DNA from: Neoarius graeffei
Taxonomy: Eukaryota; Chordata; Actinopteri; Siluriformes; Ariidae
Assembly: GCF_027579695.1 (NCBI RefSeq)
Contig: NC_083587.1
Span: 2,560,501 to 2,624,500, forward strand
Direction of reading: 5' to 3'
Length of the DNA stretch: 64,000 nt
The notes under the pieces are model-generated. The model searched no databases, was not told the DNA's origin, and saw only the letters and a list, made by a program, of their open reading frames with translations. A program made the translations under genes and the position numbers. Positions 31,295 through 42,623 of this stretch are shown here, piece after piece. The stretch's first letter is position 1. Each line of letters begins with the position of its first letter.

Positions 31295-32100
31295 ATAAAG
31301 ACACAATATAAAATCTCCTGCACCGAACATCAGTTGACAAAACCAGCTAACAACTTGAAGGCAGGGTTCAACTTGCACTGAAAAGAACCTCAGTGCATTT
31401 CAGGTCCAATGCATTAATCCCTGACTGATTGCCAAAATGGAGCAAAGTCAAGGCTGAAAGGGTCATTCCTTGTCTTGTTTTTTTTTATTTTTTAGTTTTT
31501 CGGAACTGTCCATCATCTATACAAGGTGGCGACCTTTGTCCTCATTAGTATTGTGGCCAGTATCTCTACTTGTCAGGCAGAAGACCAGGGTTTGATTCCC
31601 TGACGGGGAGGGTATATTAGCTGTGAATGTAAGAAGACAAAAGGGTTTTCTGCCTTCATGGATGGTTTCCAAGCAACTTGTGCTGCCCTCTATTATATTT
31701 TCTCTTCTCCCGACACACCTCATTCTATTCTTCTGCTAATTAACAGCAGTTCTGGGGGAAGTGCATGCGTTTGATGAGGAAACAATATCAAATCTACTGC
31801 ACCGAACATATTCTGGGACCACATTTGTGAATCAGGGATTTCCACAAATCTGAGAGCATTCTCATTTTCAAAGTTCTGTAACGTAAATGAAATAGATGAC
31901 ACCCTTGGTGAAATTAATTGGCAAACACTATAAAAGAGTCAGTTGACACCACCAGCTTACACCATGAAGGCAGGCTTCAACTTGCACTGAAAAGAACCCC
32001 AGTGCATTTCAGGTCCAATGCATTAATCCCTGAGTGGTTGCCAAAATGGAGCAAAGTCAAGGCTGAAAGTGTCATTCCTTGTCTTGGGGCTTTTTTATTA
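31295..32100 (+). repeat. Direct repeats flanking the tRNA-Asp
   Basis: About 195 bp at 31295-31490 (CTGCACCGAACAT ... CAACTTGCACTGAAAAGAACC ... TCATTCCTTGTCTTG) recurs at 31780-32100 with small changes. The tRNA lies between. The second unit also begins the duplicated segment 31971-33239. Confidence 0.85.
31539..31610 (+). tRNA. tRNA-Asp (GTC), slightly decayed
   Basis: 72 nt with TAGTATTGTGGCCAGTAT (A box region), anticodon GTC in the loop TTGTCAG, and GGTTTGATTCCC (B box). It follows the vertebrate tRNA-Asp almost throughout. Acceptor and anticodon stems each hold one mismatch, so it may be a recent pseudogene. Confidence 0.75.
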
Positions 32101-33239
32101 CTATTATTTTTATTCGTGGTGAATAAGAGAAGAGAAGATACAAAGAAGAAGACCATCTGTATTTGATTTTGTCACAAATGATACCCTAAAAATGTCTACG
32201 ACTAGATGGGCTAGTGTGTCCTCCCTTGCTGTCTCCTGTAGTCCACTATCATCTCCTTAGTTTTACTGACGTTGAGAGAGAGGTTGTTGTCCTGGCACCA
32301 GCTGGCTAACGCCTTCACTTCCTCTCTGCATGCTGTCTCATCATTGTCCGGAAGGAGGCCCAAGATGGTTGTGCCATCAGCAAACTTTTTGATGATGTTG
32401 GTGCTGTATTTAGCAGTACAGTCATGGGCGAACAAGGAGTACATGAGGGGACTGAGCACACAGCCCAGTGGCGCACCTGTGTTCAGGATCAGTGAGGAGG
32501 AAGTGTGGCTACCGATTATCACCACCTGTCCGATTATCTGCCTGTCAGAAAGTCAAAGATTCATCTGCAAATGGTCATCTGCTGATGAAATCATGAAATA
32601 TTTCGTCATGATTGCATTTTCTCTGCTCATACCAAGGCAGTTTGTACTTAGTAAGTGCAACTTTGCACCTGTTTGCATCCTTCTTCAAAGGTAAAATTGA
32701 TAAAATATGGCAGAATATTGCTCATAATATATCTCAGTTGCAAATAACTGAAAAAACTGCAATCACCAGTGACACAGACAGATAATTTCAACACAATGTC
32801 AGAATTTTGTTTGATTGATTATGAGACTCTTGAAAAAACTGTACAAAATCTCAGTTCCTCAACATCTGAATTGGACATTCTGCCCACTAATTTTTTTAAG
32901 TCTGTTCTTCACCTTATAATTACAGATGTGCTTCAGATCATAAATACATCCCTAGAGACTGGCATTTTTCCTGCATCCCTGAAAAAAGCTGTTGTAAAGC
33001 CCCTACTTAAAAAGAATAATCTAGATGCTTCAGTATTGAACAACTACAGGCCAATATCAAATCTACCATTCATCGGGAAAATCCTTGAAAAAATTGTCTT
33101 CAATCAATTAACTGCCTTCTTGATATCAAACAGCTGTTTTGATAACTTTCAGTCAGGATTTCATGCCAATCATAGCACTGAAACAGTGCTGATTAAAGTT
33201 ATAAATGACATACGTCTTAATACTGATGCAGGCAAAACA
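31971..33239 (+). repeat. Duplicated segment, copy A (partner 42393-43609)
   Basis: Begins CAGGCTTCAACTTGCACTG and ends GATGCAGGCAAAACA in both copies. It contains a minus-strand Rex1-like fragment, a spacer and the 5' part of an L2 RT domain in the same arrangement. Copy A has about 50 bp (near 32740-32785) that copy B lacks. The shared junctions mean that the block was copied as DNA after the elements had come together. Confidence 0.92.
32200..32583 (-). mobile_element. CR1/Rex1-like LINE RT fragment
   Basis: Minus frame 32525-32211: [44 protein letters not shown] (the catalytic ADD is altered to ADG) and [25 protein letters not shown]. Same family as the copies at 42624, 49118 and 55007, each truncated at a similar point upstream. 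Confidence 0.78.
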
Positions 33240-33865
33240 TCGGTCCTGGTGTTACTGGACCTCAGTGCAGCTTTTGATACTGTTGATCACAACATACTGC
33301 TATATCGACTTAAACACTGGGTTGAGTTGACTGCTAAAGTTATCAATTGGTTAAAATCATACTTAAAAGATAGAAGCTTCTTTGTTACCACGGGAAATTG
33401 TACCTCAACATCAATGTCCTTGACCTGTGATGTCTCCCAGTGGTCGATCCTTGGACCATTACTATTCAACCTTTATATGCTCCCACTTGGACAAATTATC
33501 AAGAACAACTCAATTTTGTATCACTGCTATGCAGATGACACCCAAATTTATTTTGCTCTATCACCTAATGATTATGCCCCCCTTGAATGTCTCTACCAGT
33601 GTATCGACCAAATCAACAACTGGATGTCACAAAATTTTCTCCAGCTGAACACAGGTAAAACAGAAATAATTCTATTTGGGAAAAAAGATGAATGACTCAG
33701 GATTACCACTGTTCTTGACAGAAAGGGGATTAAAATAAAAGATATGGTTAAAAATCTTGGTGTTTTCATTGACAGCGAGCTAAACTTTGACAGTCACATG
33801 AAAGCAATCACTAAATCGTCATTTTATCACCTAAAAAACATTTCCAAACTAAGAGGACTTATGTC

Positions 33866-35282
33866 CTCTGCAACATCGCGTGGCGGTCAGGGACAGTGCC
33901 TCTGGAGTGGCAGACTGGGGTGGTGGTCCCTCTTTTTAAGAAAGGGGACCGGAGAGTGTGCCCCAATTATAGGGGAATCACACTTCTCAGCCTCCCAGGG
34001 AAGGTTTACTCCAGGGTACTGGAGAGGAGAATTCGACCAATAGTCGAACCTCGGATCCAGGAGGAACAATGCGGTTTTCGTCCTGGTCGCGGAACACTGG
34101 ACCAGCTCTATACCCTTCATAGGGTGCTCGAGGGTTCATGGGAGTTTGCCCAACCAGTCCACATGTGCTTTGTGGATCTGGAGAAGGCATTCGACCATGT
34201 CCCCCGTAGTATTCTGTGGGGGGTGCTTCGGGAGTATGGGGTTCGGGGCTCTTTGCTAAGGGCTGTCCGGTCCCTGTACGAACGGAGCAGGAGTCTGGTT
34301 CGCATTGCCGGCAGTAAGTCAGACCTGTTCCCAGTGCATGTTGGACTCCGGCAGGGCTGCCCTTTGTCACCGGTTCTGTTCATAATTTTTATGGACAGAA
34401 TTTCTAGGCGCAGCCAGGGGCCAGAAGGAATCCTGTTTGGGAACCACAGGATTTCATCTCTGCTTTTTGCGGATGATGTTGTCCTGTTGGCTTCTTCAAA
34501 CCAGGACCTTCAGCATGCACTGGGGCGGTTTGCAGTCGAGTGTGAAGCGGCTGGGATGAGAATCAGCACCTCCAAGTCCGAGGCCATGGTTCTCGACCGG
34601 AAAAGGGTGGCTTGCCCTCTCCAGGTTGGTGGAGAAGTTCTGCCTCAAGTGGAGGAGTTTAAGTATCTCGGGATCTTGTTCACGAGTGAGGGAAGGATGG
34701 AGCGTGAGATCGACAGGCGGATCGGTGCAGCCTCCGCAGTGATGCGGTCGCTTTACCGGTCCGTTGTGGTGAAGAAGGAGCTGAGCCAAAAGGCGAAGCT
34801 CTCAATTTACCGGTCGATCTACGTTCCGACTCTCACCTATGGTCATGAGCTTTGGGTAATGACCGAAAGGACAAGATCGCGGATACAAGCGGCCGAAATG
34901 AGTTTCCTTCGCAGGGTGGCTGGGCGCTCCCTTAGAGATAGGGTGAGAAGCACAGTCACTCGGGAGGAGCTCGGAGTAGAGCCGCTGCTGCTCCACATCG
35001 AGAGGAATCAGCTGAGGTGGCTCGGGCATCTTTTTCGGATGCCTCCTGGACGCCTCCCTGGGGAGGTGTTCCAGGCATGTCCCCCCGGGAGGAGGCCCCG
35101 GGGAAGACCCAGGACACACTGGAGGGACTATGTCTCTCGGCTGGCCTGGGAACGCCTCGGTGTTCTTCCCGAGGAGCTGGCCGAGGTGTCTGGGGAAAGG
35201 GAAGTTTGGGCTTCCCTGCTTAGACTGCTGCCTCCGCGACCCGGTCCCGGATAAAGCGGAAGAAGACGAGACGAGACGAGAC
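33866..35282 (+). mobile_element. Rex3-like (RTE clade) LINE with 13-bp TSD
   Basis: Flanked by GAGGACTTATGTC at 33853-33865 and 35283-35295, inside the L2. It is 5'-truncated at the start of RT and ends after RLLPPRPG with a short UTR and a (GACGA)n tail at 35263-35282. RTE clade is inferred from the RT sequence; Rex3 is the usual fish representative. The unbroken frame and exact duplication indicate a young insertion. Confidence 0.9.
33896..35254 (+). CDS. RTE-clade RT ORF, 5'-truncated but open (452 codons)
   Basis: No stop from 33896 to 35254. Motifs: FKKGDRRVCPNYRGITLLS (about residue 15), EEQCGFRPGRGTLDQ (about 55), CFVDLEKAFDHVPR (about 90), GLRQGCPLSPVLF (about 143), LLFADDVVLLAS (about 188), EFKYLGILFTSEG (about 245) and the C-terminal LRWLGHLFRMPPGRLPG and GRPRTHWRDYVSRLAWERLG. 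All catalytic Asp residues (FVD, FADD) are in place. The endonuclease half is lost by truncation. The protein would copy element RNA at the target site if complete. Confidence 0.88.
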   Translation: MPLEWQTGVVVPLFKKGDRRVCPNYRGITLLSLPGKVYSRVLERRIRPIVEPRIQEEQCGFRPGRGTLDQLYTLHRVLEGSWEFAQPVHMCFVDLEKAFDHVPRSILWGVLREYGVRGSLLRAVRSLYERSRSLVRIAGSKSDLFPVHVGLRQGCPLSPVLFIIFMDRISRRSQGPEGILFGNHRISSLLFADDVVLLASSNQDLQHALGRFAVECEAAGMRISTSKSEAMVLDRKRVACPLQVGGEVLPQVEEFKYLGILFTSEGRMEREIDRRIGAASAVMRSLYRSVVVKKELSQKAKLSIYRSIYVPTLTYGHELWVMTERTRSRIQAAEMSFLRRVAGRSLRDRVRSTVTREELGVEPLLLHIERNQLRWLGHLFRMPPGRLPGEVFQACPPGRRPRGRPRTHWRDYVSRLAWERLGVLPEELAEVSGEREVWASLLRLLPPRPGPG

Positions 35283-36040
35283 GAGGACTTATGTCAAAAA
35301 ATGATCTGGAAAAACTTATACATGCCTTCATCTCTAGTAGGGTTGATTACTGTAATGGCCTTTTCACAGGCCTGCCAAAAAAGACCGTCAAACGACTTCA
35401 GCTGGTTCAAAATGCAGTGGCTAGGGTTCTCACATGAACAAAAAGAACAGAGCACATTACTCCAATTCTAAGGTCCCTTCACTGGCTTCCAGTAAGCTAC
35501 AGAATTGACTTTAAAACATTGCTGCTGGTGTACAAATCTCTAAATGGTACAGGGCCCAATTCCCTCTCTGATATGTTGCAGCGGCTTAACACAATCAGAT
35601 CTACCAGATCGCAGCAGCAAAATTTACTGGTAAAACCTGTTGTTAAAACAAAGTGTGGTGAAGCAGCTTTTAGCTACTATGCAGTACAGCTATGGAACCA
35701 ACTCCCAGAGGACATTAAAAATGCTCCTGCTATTGGCAGCTTCAAATCTAGATTAAAGACCAAGCTGTTTTCAGATGCTTTCTGCTAATTGATAAATATC
35801 ATCATCTTTACATGTTTTAAACTTTACTTAACTTTCACAGTCTTTGCATGTCTTAAACTTTACTTAACTTTTATTCCATTTTATTCTGCTGTTTTTACTG
35901 AACTTTCTCTCTTCTTCCCCCTTTATTTTATGTAATTTTATTTTCTATTGTTTACTGTTTTGCTTTTACCTCTGTGAAGCACATTGAACTGCCACTGTGT
36001 ATGAAATGCGCTATACAAATAAACTTGCCTTGCCTTGCCT

Positions 36041-36120
36041 GAATCCTTTCAAGATCTTGCAACCTGACTTGATTTTGGTTGCTGGTCACAGCCCATGGTC
36101 AGACTGTGAGCAGAAGCTTT
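36041..36120 (+). repeat. Dispersed block seen four times in the window
   Basis: The phrase TTGCTGGTCACAGCCCATGGTCAGACTGTGAGCAGAAGCTT recurs at about 47430-47480 (plus), 54840-54890 (minus) and 56695-56745 (minus). It keeps company with the tRNA sequences and may be spacer of an old tRNA array. Confidence 0.8.
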
Positions 36121-36804
36121 TTTTGAAGAAGCTCATTTGGGTGATAACAGATAGTGTGATTATAATTTTTTTTTACATCGAGTCTGTTTTGTTGATGTTA
36201 TAAACTGTTCATTGATGGAAACTTGAGTGCAAAACTGTTCATGACAACTGCAGTCCAAAAATTAGCCAGTCAACTGTAGTCCTCAGCCATAAAGCATCCC
36301 TGTACCGGCCATTTCCATCCTTTATTGGATGTGTTGTTTTCAGGACAGGAAGAAGCCTTTCCCTCGGTGATCTTCAAGGCTCCAGTCTTTTAAAACTACC
36401 TAATTTCCTGACATGGGATCCTTGGCCTGCTTCTCCTTCTTTTGGCGCATGTTTCAGGAAGCAGATGTTGCTTTATTGTTCAGTGTGAGCAATTGGGTCG
36501 AGGTTGGCGAGAAGTGATTCTTCAGAGCACATGGTGGCTTTTGGACCACCATGTTGAAGAAGGGAAGTAGGTGTGCATCCTTCTTTCACTTTGTTAAAGC
36601 TATCCATGCTGACTTTGCTCAGTAGATAGAATACGTTTTTCAGACTGGATGTTGGGATTTTCATCCCCCTGTGTAAATATGTGAGTGGGTCGAACTGAGG
36701 GCTTCAAAACAATAATCAAGAGAAAAGACATCTGTTCAAGGGAAAGTCACTGCCTCGTTACTATTTAGTGAAGCACCTCAGCAGCCATGACATTTTTTTT
36801 CTTT
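36121..36804. other. No gene recognised; spacer before tRNA-Ile
   Basis: The phrase TGTTGTTTTCAGGACAGG(A)GAAGCCTTT at 36333 recurs at 36899 on the other side of the tRNA, suggesting a duplicated spacer. No frames of note. Confidence 0.45.
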
Positions 36805-36878
36805 GGCCAGCTAGCTCAGTTGGTTAGAGTGTGGTGCTAATAACACCAAGGTCACAGGTTCAATCCCTGTACTAGCCA
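36805..36878 (+). tRNA. tRNA-Ile (AAT)
   Basis: 74 nt: TAGCTCAGTTGGTTAGAGT (A box), anticodon loop CTAATAA closed by a perfect TGGTG/CACCA stem, and GGTTCAATCCC (B box). It matches vertebrate tRNA-Ile-AAT. Two mismatches in the acceptor stem (C4-A, C7-A) make function uncertain. Confidence 0.8.
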
Positions 36879-37604
36879 GTTCTCTCCTTTACAGGTCCTG
36901 TTGTTTTCAGGACAGGGGAAGCCTTTTTATGTTGAGGGAAATGTTCTGCAAAACAAGAGCTTCTCTGGTTGTTTCGCAAAATGTCAATCGATTCCTTGTA
37001 TCTGGATGTGCCATTGAAATACAGTAACTCAACTGATTGCAGGATGCAGGAAATTCAAATACACGCATGAGATTGCCTCAAAGAGAAGCACTAATGAATC
37101 TCGTAAAAATCAGTGCTCCTTTTTCAATTCATCTAATTGTGCTTCATTTTGAAAGTAACTTTAATTTCATAAACTCTAAAAGGTATCTTTAGTTGCTTGA
37201 ATCACTCAAAACCACAGCAATTACCAAAGGATCCAGGAAGGTAGTAGCCATTGTTAGGGTATGATAGACAGATAGATGGTCTTTTTCTTTGTATTTTCTC
37301 TTCTCTTATTCACCACTAAATAATACAGTCATTAGCTGACTGCTTTTCCAGAAAGTCCATAGTGAGAATTCACCAGTTGACCACTATTTCATTCTGAGAG
37401 GACTGACTCAGGTGTTTTTCATTTAAAGTGCACAGGATCTGCTCAGAACTTGAGCTCGTTCACAGCCCAACCCACACAATCCAATGTGGCAACAGAGGGT
37501 ACAATGGATGGTCCATCACGCCATGTGAGCAGACCAAGTGAGTTAAACATTGATGGGCAGTTATCACTCTGATCTGGTTCTAGGGGCACAGCCAATTATG
37601 CTTT
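36879..37604. other. No gene recognised
   Basis: Spacer after the tRNA with AT-rich text; a GATAGACAGATAGATGG run near 37263. No coding frame, terminus or RNA gene seen. Confidence 0.45.
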
Positions 37605-37960
37605 CCATCCATCCATCCATTATCTGTAACCACTTTTCTTGTACAGGGTCGCAAGCAAGGTGGGGCCTATTCCAGCTGACTATGGGCGAGAGGCAGGGCA
37701 CACCCTGGACAAGTCACCAGATCATCACAGGGCTAACACATAAAGACAAACAACCATTCACATCTACAGTCAATTTAGACCCACCAATTAACCTAACCTG
37801 CATGTCTTCAGGGGAAAACAGAGCATCCAGAGGAAACCCACACAGGCACAGGGAGAACATGCATACTCCACACAGAAAGGCACCCATCAGCCACTGGGCT
37901 CAAACCCATAACATGCTGGCTGTGAGGCGACAGCGTTAACCACTACACGACTGTGCCACC
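37605..37960 (-). mobile_element. tRNA-derived fish SINE, copy B
   Basis: Same family as 19806-20170, minus strand: head at 37960 (GTGTAGTGGTTAACGCTGTCGCC), body, and a (GGAT)n tail seen as CATC units at 37605. More diverged than copy A, and no clear target duplication could be read. Confidence 0.88.
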
Positions 37961-38210
37961 ACCAACTGTTCTAATGCTCCCCGAGCCACCATGTTGCACC
38001 CAAATCCAGACCTATAGTGCCCAATATCATTGAAGCTGTGATGGTACTGGAATAATCCTCAGATCCAAAATTGCAGAAGTGGACCATACCTATCTTGAAG
38101 AGAACTTGTTCCATGTTGATGGAAACAAAGGGTTTGGGATATGCAAGCTTGCTCAAAAGCAGCCTTCAGGTGAAATATATTATTTAAAGAGGTGCAAAGA
38201 GCAGCTTCAG

Positions 38211-38282
38211 AGGCTCCACTGAGAGTTGAACTCAGACCACTAGCTTCAGAGTCTAGAGTGCTAACCATTACACCATGGAACC
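38211..38282 (-). tRNA. tRNA-Gln (CTG)
   Basis: Minus strand GGTTCCATGGTGTAATGGTTAGC (A box), anticodon loop CTCTGAA (CTG) and GAGTTCAACTC (B box). The acceptor stem pairs fully with one wobble; the anticodon stem has one mismatch at its base; the T stem is perfect. The 72-nt length is normal. Possibly functional. Confidence 0.82.
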
Positions 38283-38393
38283 AAGACGCAGCTGCAAGAT
38301 TGTTTTTACCATCAAATTACTGCCATATAACTGACCTCGCTCTGGCAAAAAATTTAGCACCCACTTGGTCAAAGGGGTACACAAACCACCAAT

Positions 38394-38457
38394 CCTGATA
38401 CCTGGGAATGAATCAGGGACCTTCAGTCTTACGCTCTCCCTACTGAGCTATTTCAGC
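38394..38457 (-). pseudogene. tRNA-Phe (GAA) pseudogene
   Basis: Minus strand GCTGAAATAGCTCAGTAGGG, then GAGCGTAAGACTGAA, then GGTCCCTGATTCATTCCC. It matches tRNA-Phe but about 8 nt after the anticodon (3' stem and part of the variable loop) are missing, giving 64 nt. It cannot fold into a complete cloverleaf. Confidence 0.75.
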
Positions 38458-38587
38458 ATGCCCTACAGGGTTTAACTCATGGCTTCTTCCATGCAGTCAG
38501 ATACAGCCTTTGGCCCTTGTGAAATGTATGCAGCAAGCAGAAATTTGTTTTTGAAATCACATTCCATTATATTACATTATAGGCATT

Positions 38588-39310
38588 AAGCAGATGCACA
38601 ACATCAACTCATCAGACTTGGAGGTAGACCGCCGGATTCAAGCTGCCACCAAAGCCTTCGGTGCTTTACAAAAGCAACTATGGTCTCGCCATAACATCAA
38701 GAGAACCAGCAAGTTGAAAGTATACAATGCCGCAGTCTTATCACCTCTTCTTTACGCCAACGAATATATGAGGCTCTACAGTAAACACTTCAAGTATCTG
38801 ACCAGGCTACAACTGCGACACCTGCATCAAATCCTCAAAATAAGATGGCAGGACAAGGTCCCCAATGTAGAAGTCCTCAGGCGAGCCAAAATAGTAAGCG
38901 TGGAAACCCTTATCACAGCCTCCCAACTTCGTTGGGCTGGACACGTCTGGCACACGCTTGACACGCGACTACCCGAAGCCATTTTCTACAGAGAACTGAG
39001 CCTAGGAAAGAGGCTGACAGAAACAAGGAGGACAGAAACTGAGGTACAAAGACGTTTGGAAGAGGAACATGAAGAATGCCGTCATTATCGATCAGATGTG
39101 AGAAAGGGATGCCTCGATTAGAGCAACATAGCGAAGCAAAGTTAAAAGCTCAGTGTTTGAAATTGAAGACAAGCATCAAAGGGAGTATAGGAGAGCTCAC
39201 GAAACTAGACATTCCATAGCACCTCAACCGGGCCATTCATGCCACCGCTGCGGACGACTCTGTCGCTCTGGTGTGGGCCTCGCAGCCCATCTGCGTTTCT
39301 GTGCATCCTA
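38588..39310 (+). mobile_element. RTE-related LINE 3' fragment
   Basis: Frame 38594-39121: DLEVDRRIQAATKAFGALQKQLWSRH, KLKVYNAAVLSPLLYANEYM, LRHLHQILKIRWQDKVPNVEVL and QLRWAGHVW, the thumb-to-C-terminus signature also seen in the LINE at 20514-24665 but clearly another subfamily. After a frame change a C-terminal zinc finger follows (CHRCGRLCRSGVGLAAHLRFC, about 39240-39305). The catalytic RT core is missing. Confidence 0.75.
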
Positions 39311-40440
39311 CTGAAGCAGGCATCATCGCTAGCAATGGACAGCCAACAAAGGGTTGCAGACAACTGGCACCATTGGTGGGGCCCCTTTGGCTATTCTGTT
39401 ATAAGAGCAGGGCTGCCTGAGATTGATGACCCAGGACTAAGTGTGCAATGGTTGACAGAAATGATTTCGAGTAAGCCTGACAAGTCCATTGTGCACTTGT
39501 GCAATGAGCTAAGACTGTTGCATGATGCAAACACCGGTGAGGCATTCCCAAACCCAGTTGTACGGGTGAATGGTTTCAAACGGGACATGGATCGTCGCCG
39601 ATGAGGCATTCATGAAACTTATGTTGAAAAGTCCAACATGAGAAGACTGATGGCAAACAACAGGGGGGGATGAAGTGCTAGGAACCTGTCTCTATCGCTG
39701 TAACGGTCCCTATATGTGGTGCAAATTGACATGGGACAGAAGAAGAAAAGAAACTGGAAACACCTGGATTTGTCTGGACTGAAATGGGTGACACATTTTT
39801 ACTACTGATTTGCTTCCTCTTGTTTAGCAAGCCAGCCATGCTTCTGCTGCATCCTTGTGTGTACTCTCAATTAATGGGAACTTGGAAATTTTGGTGTTAG
39901 AAGAAATCTGCTTTCCCCTCTCTGCTAAACACATGCAATCGCGAATTTCAAAAGCCTCTGGACAAAGCCTTTCTCTCATCAAATTTGACACACAAACACT
40001 GGCTTAAGAGTCCAGTGCCTCATCGATGAGGCCAGTGCGACATAGGCCTTAACCTCAAATGACCAGCATCAATAGCACTAACACTCATGTGAAGGGGAAA
40101 CAAAAGCCATCTTGGCCATCTTTCTATTTGGGGCATGAAGCCCCTATTAGCCCCCATTCTATTAGATATCTGCGTGAACGCAGGTTCATGTCACCTTTGC
40201 ATTCTTCACAAAATCTGTATGGCTTTACTGATTTTACTGCTTTCAACAAGGGCTGTAACTTCATTGTCTTGTTATGTGATTCAAGTTAGGGAGAAGGACC
40301 TGTGATTCCCAGGAGAGACGCTACACTTTGTCCACTATCATAACTAGCAAGAAAATCTTGTGTTTATTTCTCCATGATTTATGACTATTACAATGATTCC
40401 ATTCACTATATTCTACTGGAAAGAAGGCATCCAAAAAAAA
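39311..40440. other. Unassigned sequence with one modest ORF
   Basis: A plus-strand frame from about 39335 to the stop at 39604 encodes SQQRVADNWHHWWGPFGYSV...FKRDMDRRR (about 90 codons), rich in Trp and His near its start, with no family I recognise. It follows the LINE zinc finger and may be LINE 3' UTR. The rest, to 40440, ends in an A-run (40433-40446) and shows nothing codeable. Confidence 0.4.
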
Positions 40441-42385
40441 AAAAAAACAGGTTCATGGTGACTTATTATTTACAGGCCACCGGGGCCATATTCTGAGTTT
40501 CTTTCTGAATTTGCAGATTTTATCTCAGATCTGGTTATTTACTTAGACAAAACTTTAGTTGTCGGAGATTTTAATATTCACTTCGATAACCCAGAAGACC
40601 CTTTGAAAACAGCATTTGTGTCCATTTTAGATTCAGTAGGGATTAATCAGAATGTCATAGGACCGATCCATAATGGTCGTCACACCCTCGAATTAATACT
40701 AACATTCGGGTTAAATGTAGAAAATATAGTCATACTTCCACAGTCTGAAGTTATCACAGATCATTATCTCATCTCATTCAAAATATGTCTGAGTAATAAT
40801 AATGCACCTCACCACACTACTGTATTAAATGTACATTCACGTCAACTACTGCACAGAGCATTATAAATGATCTCCCAGAGTTATCAACTTTGATTGGGTC
40901 ACTGTCGGCCCCTGCAGAACTTCATCAGGGAACTGAATGCTTAGATTCAACATTCTGCCATACTTGACCTCATTATCCGCCACAAGCTAATGTAGCTCCT
41001 CTTAAAAGGAAAATGTTCAGAGACAAAAAATTAGCACCCTGGTGTAATGAAGACACTCACAGTTTAAAACAGACCACTTGAAAATTGGAACGTAAATGGC
41101 GTCAAAGAAAATTGGTAGCTTTCAAATTAGCATGGAAGGAGAGCTTCCTGAAGTATAGAAAAGCTCTTAGTGCTGCGAGATCAACTTATCTCCCCTCCCT
41201 AATAGAAGATAACAAAAATAATCCTAGATTCCTGTTTAATACTGTAGCAAAATTAACCAGGAATAAGTCCACTATAGACACATGCATACCTGTAGTATGT
41301 AGTAGCAACGACTTCATGAATTTCTTAAATGACAAAATTGAGAATACCCAACAAAAGACTCAAACTACTAATTTAAGGTCAGACAATGTAAGTGACCCTG
41401 TAGTTCTCATCTCATTATCTCTAGCCGCTTTATCCTTCTACAGGGTCGCAGGCAAGCTGGAGCCTATCCCAGCTGACTATGGGCGAAAGGCAGGGTACAC
41501 CTTGGACAAGTTGCCAGGTCATCACAGGGCTGACACATAGACAACCATTCACACTCACGGTCAATTTATAGTCACCAGTTAACCTAACCTGCATGTCTTT
41601 GGACTGTGGTGGAAACCGGAGCACCCGGAGGAAACCCATGCGGACACAAGGAGAATATGCAAACTCCACACAGAAAGGCCCTCGCCGGCCCTGGGGCTCG
41701 AACCCAGGACCTTCTTGCTGTGAGGCGACAGCACGAACCACTACACCACCGTGCCATCCCAACCCTGTAGTTAACTGATAGAACTGTATCAGATCAGCAA
41801 TTAGAATGTTTTACTCCCCTTAGAGAAATTGAATTACTTTCATTAATCTCCGCATCAAAAGCCTCAACTTGTGCACTAGATCCCTTGCCTACACATCTAT
41901 TCAAAAAAGATAATACCCGAAGTAATTGAACCACTTCTAAAAATAATAAATTCTTCTCTTAGGATTGGCTATGTACCCAAATCCTTTAAACTAGCAGTTA
42001 TTGATTAAAAAACCTGACCTTGATCCCTGTCAGCTGTCCAATATCAAACCTCCCCTTTATCTCCAAGATCCTTGAAAAGGCTGTGGCACAGCAGTTATGC
42101 TCATATTTACATAGGAATAACATCCATGAAATGTATCAGTTAGGATTTAGACCTCATCATAGCACAGAGACAGCACTGGTTAAAGTAGTAAATAACCTAC
42201 TGTTGGTGTCTGATCAGGGCTGTGTCTCGCTACTTGTGTTGCTTGACCTTCGTGCAGCATTTGATACCGCTGATCATTCCATTCTTCTGGATAGACTAGA
42301 AAATGTTGTGGGAGTTAAGGGAACAGCCCTCTAATGGCTCAGCTGTAATTTAACTGATTGCTATCAGTATGTTGATGTAAACTGT
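40441..42385 (+). mobile_element. Second L2-clade LINE, endonuclease to mid RT, split by a SINE
   Basis: Endonuclease end: YRPPGPYSEFLSEFADF, VVGDFNIHFDNPEDP and ITDHYLISF (40480-40790). Linker 41085-41394 (KWRQRKLVAFKLAWKESF, FLFNTVAKLTRN). A SINE (41406-41761) interrupts. RT resumes with SASKASTCALDPLPTHLFKK, SNLPFISKILEKAV, LGFRPHHSTETALVKVVNN and LLVLLDLRAAFDTADH (42020-42330). Several stops and frame changes. It ends before the catalytic YADD, where the duplicated block begins (42393). Confidence 0.85.
41406..41761 (-). mobile_element. tRNA-derived fish SINE, copy C, with 11-bp TSD
   Basis: Inserted in the L2. ACCCTGTAGTT stands at 41395-41405 and 41762-41772. Head GGTGTAGTGGTTCGTGCTGTCGCCTC and B box GGGTTCGAGCCC are well preserved; the tail (GATAATGAGATG) lacks long GGAT repeats. 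Younger than the L2. Confidence 0.93.
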
Positions 42386-42623
42386 AAATAAACAGGCTTC
42401 AACTTGCACTGAAAAGAACCCCAGTGCATTTCAGGTCCAATGCATTAATCCCTGAGTGGTTGCCAAAATGGAGCAAAGTCAAGGCTGAAAGTGTCATTCC
42501 TTGTCTTGGGGCTTTTTTATTACTATTATTTTTATTCGTGGTGAATACGAGAAGAGAAGATACAAAGAAGAAGACCATCTGTCTGTGATTTTGTCACAAA
42601 TGATACTCTAAAAATGTTTACGA

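Larger units (their letters stand above)
32685..36040 (+). mobile_element. L2-clade LINE, RT to 3' tail, split by an RTE element
   Basis: From FFKGKIDKI-like text the frame 32769-33695 gives the L2 [46 protein letters not shown], an altered PQGS box (SQWS) and [11 protein letters not shown]. After a frame change VKNLGVFIDSELNFDSH follows. A Rex3-like element (33866-35282) interrupts at HLKNISKLRGLMS; L2 resumes with MSKNDLEKLIHAFISSRVDYCNGLF and EAAFSYYAVQLWNQLP (35519-35788). The 3' UTR ends GCGCTATACAAATAAA plus a CTTGC tail at 35999-36030. Confidence 0.9.
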
